Assembly: GCA_030605265.1 (NCBI GenBank)
Contig: JAUWIR010000133.1
Span: forward strand, 1-9,259
DNA: 9,259 bases
Reading direction: 5' to 3'
DNA from: Pseudomonadota bacterium
Lineage (GTDB): Bacteria > SZUA-182 > DTGQ01
The first letter of the stretch is position 1. Each line of letters begins with the position of its first letter. Of the stretch, positions 1 through 4,558 are shown piece by piece. Both the position numbers and the translations under genes were made by a program. The notes beneath the pieces are model-generated. The model did no database searches and was not told the origin of the DNA. It worked only from the letters and a program-made list of their open reading frames with translations.

Positions 1-2
1 AT

Positions 3-1094
3 TTAGCCAAAGGATACATTATCACCGCGCTTGATGCCTTAACCAAGGCGGATGATCTTTTCCAAAAAATCGCCAAAGATCAACATTATCATGCTGTTTA
101 TCCGCAATTGCAGCATAAATATGGATTTCCCTGCGATGAGCTTTCTCTTATAAAAAAGAAGGTACTAGAGGCAATCTGTTTAGAAAAGGTTAGCGGGGAC
201 ACCCAAAGGCTTATTCTTGGTAAAGATGATCTGTCCCCCTTAACGCTGCGCGCCTTTGTGCTTTATCAGGACCAACCCATTCCTTTAAAAAATGTGCCTG
301 TTGTTTTTCAGGATGAAAAGGGAAAAACCCTCAGCAGCGTGCAGACAGATCCGGAGGGCAAAGCCTCCTATCAGCCGTCATTTAACCAACCGGGTGTATA
401 TCGCCTGCAGGCCGTGCTCTCTTTAATCGGCCAAAGCCCTGATGAAACAGTGCAAAGGACAGCCTCATTCACCCTGCAACTTGCCCCGGCTGAACCTGCA
501 ATACTTAAAGAAGCTGATGAAGAAAAGTTTTCAGTAGAGCTCACTTTCTCATATGAAAAGGATGGAAGGGCAGACAAGATGTATGAAGGGGTAGCGCTTC
601 GCTCGGAAAGAGATGGTTACCGGGTTTATTTTCGCCCTAAGCAGGATTGCTATGTCTCTATTTTTCAAGTGGATTCCCACTGGGTGATAGCCCGTTTATT
701 CCCCAATAATGAGTATGCTCCCTGGGACAATCCCGTTAAAGCCGAAAAACCTTACTATATACCTTACGTTAATGGTGCGCCGAAATGGTTTAACTTAGAC
801 CAAAATATTGGCGAAGAGAGGATCTATTTTTATGCTTCCCGACAACCTGACAGTGAAGTAAACCGGCGTTATAACCGCCTTCCCACTGATGAGCATTCCT
901 CCCAGAGTTGGAAGAAAAAAATATCCAGGCAAATTGAAGAATATATTCTCACCAGGGGGGTTGGCAAGGTAGTGGGCGGATCCAAAATACATCAACCTGC
1001 GCGCAATAATCAGGCATTTGAAGTGATGAGTGATTTGATCCAAAGCGACGATTACGATTTTTTTTCCCTTATGAGCATCAATCACATAGATTAG
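3..1094 (+). CDS. DUF4384-domain protein, 3' part (start lies left of the window)
   Basis: The reading frame is open from base 3, so this is the last 363 residues of a longer protein. A TTG at 108 is internal and has no ribosome-binding site. The first ~55 residues look helical and are followed by a beta-rich Ig/transthyretin-like stretch (about residues 70-130; 'VPVVFQDEKGKTL', 'TDPEGKASY'). Residues ~180-285 match the DUF4384 pattern: 'GVALRSERDGYRVYF', then 'CYVSIFQVDS', then 'ARLFPN' near residue 232, then 'YYIPY'. DUF4384 is typically found in exported or envelope proteins, often beside or fused to caspase-like (peptidase C14) domains, which fits the two caspase-like genes downstream. 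Its molecular role is not established. The N-terminal part resembles LPP20-type lipoproteins with a following Ig-like domain, but too little is present to be sure. The tail after residue ~285 is polar and unassigned. DUF4384 call confident, the rest unknown. Confidence 0.85.
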   Translation, partial: LAKGYIITALDALTKADDLFQKIAKDQHYHAVYPQLQHKYGFPCDELSLIKKKVLEAICLEKVSGDTQRLILGKDDLSPLTLRAFVLYQDQPIPLKNVPVVFQDEKGKTLSSVQTDPEGKASYQPSFNQPGVYRLQAVLSLIGQSPDETVQRTASFTLQLAPAEPAILKEADEEKFSVELTFSYEKDGRADKMYEGVALRSERDGYRVYFRPKQDCYVSIFQVDSHWVIARLFPNNEYAPWDNPVKAEKPYYIPYVNGAPKWFNLDQNIGEERIYFYASRQPDSEVNRRYNRLPTDEHSSQSWKKKISRQIEEYILTRGVGKVVGGSKIHQPARNNQAFEVMSDLIQSDDYDFFSLMSINHID

Positions 1095-1107
1095 AATTTG
1101 CAAGGCG

Positions 1108-1145
1108 TATATTTTTATAAATATAGCGCAGAGCTTTAGCCCTGC
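1108..1145 (+). terminator. Two overlapping weak hairpins after the DUF4384 gene
   Basis: TATATTT (1108-1114) and AAATATA (1119-1125) form a 7-bp stem with loop TTAT. Directly after it, GCAG-A-GC (1128-1134) and GC-C-CTGC (1139-1145) form a second stem with one mismatch and loop TTTA. Neither is followed by a T-run, so termination is only a possibility. They lie 14 nt past the DUF4384 stop. Confidence 0.25.
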
Positions 1146-1168
1146 ACTTACTATTGCCTGCATATCGA

Positions 1169-1197
1169 TTGTGGGATTATTTTTCCGGAAATATATA
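1169..1197 (+). promoter_or_regulatory. Possible sigma70-type promoter for the transglycosylase gene
   Basis: A TTGTGG -35-like box (1169-1174) and a TATATA -10-like box (1192-1197) are separated by 17 nt. Transcription would start near 1204, giving a ~30-nt leader before the ATG at 1234. The region is AT-rich, so chance matches are likely. Confidence 0.3.
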
Positions 1198-1220
1198 TTC
1201 TTCGAAATAACAGGTAAATA

Positions 1221-1226
1221 AGGAGG
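1221..1226 (+). promoter_or_regulatory. Strong ribosome-binding site AGGAGG that decides the MltC-like start
   Basis: A perfect AGGAGG ends 7 nt before the ATG at 1234 but only 1 nt before the in-frame GTG at 1228. The spacing selects ATG 1234 and excludes the GTG. Confidence 0.85.
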
Positions 1227-1233
1227 CGTGATT

Positions 1234-2526
1234 ATGTATAACAAAGGGTACCATCAAATTTTTCGTATAAGCGCTACTTTTATTCCTATTACTCTTCTTT
1301 TTCTTATTTTTACTTTTACCTTTGCCTCCCCAACCGCAGGCGACTCATTTGATGATGCCTATAAGTCAATGAATGAAACTTTTAAAAATAGGGCCTCGGG
1401 GATGGATCAGCGGCATGAGAAAAAGACGGCGGCTATGGAGAAAGCCTGGGATGAGCAGGAGAAAAGAATCAATGAGGAATGGGAGCGGATGAAGCAGGCG
1501 GTTGAGCAAAAATGGGGCGCTTTTGTTGATTCAAGCAAAAAGGTGTGGGTGGATTATGATGCTCAGGATCAGGAGACGCGAAGTCAGGTGGATTTTGAAA
1601 AGGGCAAAGTGGTTATTGAAGCCCTTGTTCCTGTAAAGAAGGGCACTGAAGACGCTGAAGAGATCCTGAAAAAAGAGCAGAAACCAGTGCGGAAGAAAAC
1701 GCCGGAAAAGAAAAAACCCGGCAAGCCGGCAACAGAGAAAACGCAAGAGCAGATCATCCAGGAAGCCGGGCCTGAAATAGAGCGACAATTACAAAAAATT
1801 TTAACCAGGGAAAAAGAAACAAAGCAAGCGCTGCTGGCAGATCAAATTAAGAATAAACAGGGAAAAATAGTGGATGAGAAAAATGCTCCTGAATTTATCC
1901 AAAAAGAGGTGCTTCCCAAAGCACAAATCGAGGGGGAAAGCTTTCAGGGTGAGGATGGAGTAGAGCGAATTAAGGTGAGAGTGGAGATCCCCATGATTCC
2001 GGATCATTTGCGGATCAGGGCTGAACGGTATAAAGATGATATTAATGAGTTCGCAGAAGAATATAAACTTGATCCGCGTCTTATTTACTCGATAATTGAA
2101 ACGGAATCTTATTTTAATGCCAAGGCAAAATCACCTGCCGGAGCATATGGCCTAATGCAATTGATCCCGCGCTTTGGCGCACGGGAGGCCTATCAATATC
2201 TCTATAAGGAGGACACCCTTCTTCATGAGGATCAGCTCTATATTCCCCGTGCAAATATCTGTCTTGGGGGCGCTTATCTAAAACTCCTGAAAGAGCGCTA
2301 TTATGGAAATATTAGCGATAAGAATAAGAACCAGTATCTTTCTATTGCCTCGTATAACTGGGGCCCCACGATAGTAAAGGCTAAAATAGTAAATCGTTGT
2401 GACATCGATGGAATGGATTCTCAGGAACTCTTTCGCTTTATCCGCAAAAATTCACCTCAGGAGACCAGTGACTATCTGAAAAGAGTTACCGAAAGAATCC
2501 CCAAGTATCAAGTTTTTCTCCCATAA
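1234..2526 (+). CDS. MltC-like membrane-bound/periplasmic lytic murein transglycosylase
   Basis: 430 residues from ATG 1234. Lytic transglycosylases of this family cleave the MurNAc-GlcNAc bond of peptidoglycan, forming 1,6-anhydroMurNAc ends. Residues ~1-33 are a Sec signal peptide (long hydrophobic core, then 'TFASPTAG'). Residues ~35-100 are charged and coiled-coil-like. 'VWVDYDAQDQETRSQVDFEKG' starts at residue 104 and is the hallmark of the MltC N-terminal domain (DUF3393). A Lys/Glu/Pro-rich linker occupies ~140-175. The C-terminal SLT domain (~265-425) carries 'IETESYFN' with the presumed catalytic Glu291, then 'GAYGLMQLIP', then 'ASYNWGP' in place of the usual AYNGG. E. coli MltC is a lipoprotein; here no lipobox cysteine is visible at the signal peptide end, so this homolog may be soluble in the periplasm. 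It is followed after 46 nt by the MscS-like gene, probably in one operon. Family assignment is firm; I give no gene symbol because orthology is unproven. Confidence 0.92.
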   Translation: MYNKGYHQIFRISATFIPITLLFLIFTFTFASPTAGDSFDDAYKSMNETFKNRASGMDQRHEKKTAAMEKAWDEQEKRINEEWERMKQAVEQKWGAFVDSSKKVWVDYDAQDQETRSQVDFEKGKVVIEALVPVKKGTEDAEEILKKEQKPVRKKTPEKKKPGKPATEKTQEQIIQEAGPEIERQLQKILTREKETKQALLADQIKNKQGKIVDEKNAPEFIQKEVLPKAQIEGESFQGEDGVERIKVRVEIPMIPDHLRIRAERYKDDINEFAEEYKLDPRLIYSIIETESYFNAKAKSPAGAYGLMQLIPRFGAREAYQYLYKEDTLLHEDQLYIPRANICLGGAYLKLLKERYYGNISDKNKNQYLSIASYNWGPTIVKAKIVNRCDIDGMDSQELFRFIRKNSPQETSDYLKRVTERIPKYQVFLP

Positions 2527-2540
2527 AATATTTTTTTAAA

Positions 2541-2572
2541 AAGGAACTAAAACAATAAGGAACTAAAACAAT
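2541..2572 (+). repeat. Perfect 16-bp tandem duplication containing the ribosome-binding site
   Basis: AAGGAACTAAAACAAT occurs twice head to tail (2541-2556 and 2557-2572), ending directly at the ATG at 2573. Each copy carries an AAGGA Shine-Dalgarno-like core. The proximal core (2557-2561) is 11 nt from the ATG and the distal one is 27 nt away. It fills most of the gap between the transglycosylase and channel genes. Confidence 0.95.
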
Positions 2573-3583
2573 ATGAGCATATTCGGCTATCCAAATATCC
2601 TCGCTATCGGCATACTCATTTTAACTCTCCTTTTATCCTATCTCATATCCAAGATTAGTGGCCGTGTGTATATTTTTTCCCGGTTTCAAGAAATCCTGTT
2701 TTTCTTTATGATAGCTTTTGCTCTCAAAGCCATCCTTTACTTCAATTTGCCGGTCACCTTTATAAACGTGCGCAGCATGGCTGAGGGCATGATCCTTTTT
2801 GCCATTACCACCTGTGTGGTCAAGGCGATTATTATTTTATTTATAGGCGCCATTTTCCCGAAAAGCAAGTTTCAAGCGGCCATCATCCTTGAGAGAATTC
2901 TGTACTTTCTTTATTTTATGATCTCCGTTGCCCTGCTTCTTGGCTATGTTTTTGATATGAGGCTAGGGGCGCTTTTGACCACTTCCGCCATCCTTACCGG
3001 TGTTGCCGGTTTTGCAGCCAAAGACGTGATAACCGCCCTGCCGAAAAGTATCCTCATCAGTTTTGAGTCCGCCCTAAATCTGGGGGATTGGGTACAGATT
3101 GAGGACAAAGTCGGCAAGGTGATAGAAATCTCCATCCATCGCCTTAAAATACAGGGGGAAAAAGGTGAGGTGATTGTCTATCCCATCAAGCAGATGTTTG
3201 AAAATAGGGTGATTAATTTTTCCGCCAATAAAAAATATATCCGCTGTTCCATAGATATTGGGACAAGTTATGATAATCCGCCCCAAAAGGTCAAGGCAGT
3301 TCTGAATGATCTCCTGTCGGGTTTTTCCGGGGTGCTCAAAGAGCCGTCCCCGGTGATCAGACTTACCTCATATGGTGATTTTGCCATTAATTATAAAATT
3401 CTTTTTGCCATTCAGGATTTTGGGCAAAGATGGGAGATCAAAAATTTAATCAATACGGCTATCTGGGGAAAATTCCAGCAGGAGGGAATTAAGATTCCGT
3501 ATCCAATCATGGATGTAAATATCAATCGGCCGGCAGAGGGCACGCAGCCGGCAAAAAATAATTATCCATCATCAGCCACTTAA
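2573..3583 (+). CDS. MscS-family small-conductance mechanosensitive channel
   Basis: 336 residues. MscS proteins are inner-membrane heptamers that open under membrane tension to release solutes during hypo-osmotic shock. Hydrophobic segments lie at about residues 6-25, 40-58, 72-95 and 104-127, and a fifth, the pore-lining TM3, at ~130-152 ('LLTTSAILTGVAGFAAKDV'). The cytoplasmic beta domain follows: 'NLGDWVQIEDKVGKVIEIS' near 168-187, then 'ENRVINFS'. The C-terminal alpha/beta part ends in 'GIKIPYPIMDVNI', a typical MscS ending. Where most relatives have an 'N-x-x-x-G' turn after TM3 and 'vPN' in the beta domain, this protein has 'TALPKSI' and 'YPIKQM', so it is a divergent member. The ATG is supported by the AAGGA in the adjacent 16-bp repeat. 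It is probably co-transcribed with the transglycosylase upstream; wall hydrolysis and turgor release are a plausible functional pair, but that link is inference. Confidence 0.92.
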   Translation: MSIFGYPNILAIGILILTLLLSYLISKISGRVYIFSRFQEILFFFMIAFALKAILYFNLPVTFINVRSMAEGMILFAITTCVVKAIIILFIGAIFPKSKFQAAIILERILYFLYFMISVALLLGYVFDMRLGALLTTSAILTGVAGFAAKDVITALPKSILISFESALNLGDWVQIEDKVGKVIEISIHRLKIQGEKGEVIVYPIKQMFENRVINFSANKKYIRCSIDIGTSYDNPPQKVKAVLNDLLSGFSGVLKEPSPVIRLTSYGDFAINYKILFAIQDFGQRWEIKNLINTAIWGKFQQEGIKIPYPIMDVNINRPAEGTQPAKNNYPSSAT

Positions 3584-3624
3584 CCATCAGATGTGTAATG
3601 TCAGTGTCATTAACAAAAAGATAT

Positions 3625-3653
3625 TTGAACCATTCTTAATTTTTAATGATAAC
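3625..3653 (+). promoter_or_regulatory. Possible promoter upstream of the TPR gene
   Basis: TTGAAC (3625-3630) and GATAAC (3648-3653) are separated by 17 nt, each matching 4 of 6 bases of the sigma70 consensus. Transcription would start near 3660 and leave a ~50-nt leader. The 129-nt gap after the channel gene makes a separate promoter reasonable. Confidence 0.35.
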
Positions 3654-3655
3654 AA

Positions 3656-3675
3656 GGCAAGGGATTTATCCTGCC
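3656..3675 (+). other. Small hairpin and adjacent 12-bp palindrome in the TPR leader
   Basis: GGC-A-AGG (3656-3662) pairs with CCT-GCC (3670-3675), leaving one bulged A. Four bases further on, AATTTATAAATT (3679-3690) is a perfect palindrome. There is no T-run, so this is not a convincing terminator. An operator or a chance AT-rich palindrome are both possible. Confidence 0.25.
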
Positions 3676-3698
3676 GTTAATTTATAAATTTATCGAAT

Positions 3699-3704
3699 AA
3701 GGGA
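3699..3704 (+). promoter_or_regulatory. Ribosome-binding site of the TPR gene
   Basis: AAGGGA ends 8 nt before the ATG at 3713, which supports that start. Confidence 0.7.
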
Positions 3705-3712
3705 CGTTACCT

Positions 3713-4375
3713 ATGAAGATTGGTGAAAGAAAAGCATTAAAACCCATGGAAGTAGTTTTTCTCTTAATAGTAATAGGCGGCATGATGTTCGGCCTCTATA
3801 AATATCGTGCGCTCTTTTTGAAAAAGTCGGCCAATATGTTTGATGAGGTAATGAAAAACACTATGGAACAGGCTAAAGCATTGAGCAAGGGGAGTGAATT
3901 TGCAGGACTTTTTAGAGAGGGGCTAGGTCTTGAGCAAAAGACAGAGCACCCGGAAGAAATAAAAAAAGCTGGAATAAACAAGGAATTCTCAGGCGGCAAG
4001 AGAACAACGGAAAAAGGCGAAAAGAGCTTAAAAAAAGCAGGTAATTTTATCAAAGGGATTGAATTCATAAACCAGGGTGATGATCAAAAAGCCATAGAAT
4101 ATCTTAGCCTAGCCATAAATGATCAGGAAAACGACCCTGAGCCTCATTTTTGGCTGGGAGTAAGCTATCTTAATACTAAGCAACCAAAGCAGGCTATTCC
4201 GGCATTTGAGCGTGCGCTTGAATTTGCGCCGGACAATGTAGAGTATCTTATGAATTTGAGTATGGCCTATTTTAAGTCCGGCGCAAAAGACAAGGCAAGG
4301 CAGACCTTAGCGAAAGCGCAAAAGATTGCCCCTGATAATCGTCTGGTAAAAGAAACATTAAACTGGTTGCGTTAA
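3713..4375 (+). CDS. Membrane-anchored TPR protein
   Basis: 220 residues. A short basic N-terminus is followed by one transmembrane helix at ~14-29 ('VVFLLIVIGGMMFGLY'), with no cleavage site or lipobox, so it is probably an inner-membrane anchor with the rest outside the cytoplasm. Residues ~35-105 are charged and helical with no recognised domain. From ~109 to 210 there are three TPR-like repeats; the clearest segments are 'GDDQKAIEYLSLAIND', 'PHFWLGVSYLNTKQPKQAI' with 'ALEFAPDNVEYL', and 'NLSMAYFKSGAKDKARQTL' with 'AQKIAPDN'. TPRs form a helical groove for protein partners, so a scaffold or adaptor role in the envelope is likely. The partner is unknown; the neighbouring caspase-like protein and the transglycosylase are candidates from position only. 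No enzymatic motif is present. Confidence 0.85.
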   Translation: MKIGERKALKPMEVVFLLIVIGGMMFGLYKYRALFLKKSANMFDEVMKNTMEQAKALSKGSEFAGLFREGLGLEQKTEHPEEIKKAGINKEFSGGKRTTEKGEKSLKKAGNFIKGIEFINQGDDQKAIEYLSLAINDQENDPEPHFWLGVSYLNTKQPKQAIPAFERALEFAPDNVEYLMNLSMAYFKSGAKDKARQTLAKAQKIAPDNRLVKETLNWLR

Positions 4376-4379
4376 GCCA

Positions 4380-4472
4380 ATGGATATATCCCCAAAGCCC
4401 GCTATGGAACAGCCTGCCAATGGTGAATTAAATGGATGGGGGCAATTTGGGGCCGGCGCCAATCAAAATTAA
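4380..4472 (+). CDS. Possible 30-residue ORF between the TPR and caspase genes
   Basis: An ATG 4 nt after the TPR stop opens a 30-codon frame ending TAA at 4470-4472. The peptide starts MDISPKPAMEQPANG and ends GWGQFGAGANQN. It is rich in Gly, Asn, Pro and Gln, with no hydrophobic segment. There is no clear Shine-Dalgarno site, though the close spacing would allow translational coupling to the TPR gene. It could be a chance ORF or a fragment of a lost gene. Confidence 0.2.
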   Translation: MDISPKPAMEQPANGELNGWGQFGAGANQN

Positions 4473-4500
4473 TTGTTAAATTTCTTGTAGTTATGCAACC

Positions 4501-4524
4501 AGGGATGTCAAGTCCTGACACCCT
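4501..4524 (+). promoter_or_regulatory. Dyad/hairpin in the leader of the caspase gene
   Basis: AGGG-A-TGTCA (4501-4510) is complementary to TGACA-CCCT (4516-4524), leaving one bulged A and the 5-nt centre AGTCC. This gives nine pairs ending 34 nt before the ATG. No T-run follows. It could be a protein-binding operator, an RNA hairpin in the leader, or a small repeated element such as a REP-like unit. Confidence 0.4.
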
Positions 4525-4547
4525 CTAGCACAATCTAATCGCAAAAA

Positions 4548-4554
4548 GAGGAAG
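4548..4554 (+). promoter_or_regulatory. Ribosome-binding site of the caspase gene
   Basis: GAGGAAG lies just before the ATG at 4559, with 6 nt between GAGGA and ATG. It supports that start. Confidence 0.75.
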
Positions 4555-4558
4555 TAAC

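Noticed and set aside
1228..1230. GTG as start of the transglycosylase gene
   Set aside because: It lies 1 nt from AGGAGG; ATG 1234 has the correct 7-nt spacing.
795..1244. 149-codon ORF on the - strand covering the end of the DUF4384 gene and the following gap
   Set aside because: It starts at TTG with no ribosome-binding site, is antisense to a clear coding region, and its protein has no recognisable motif.
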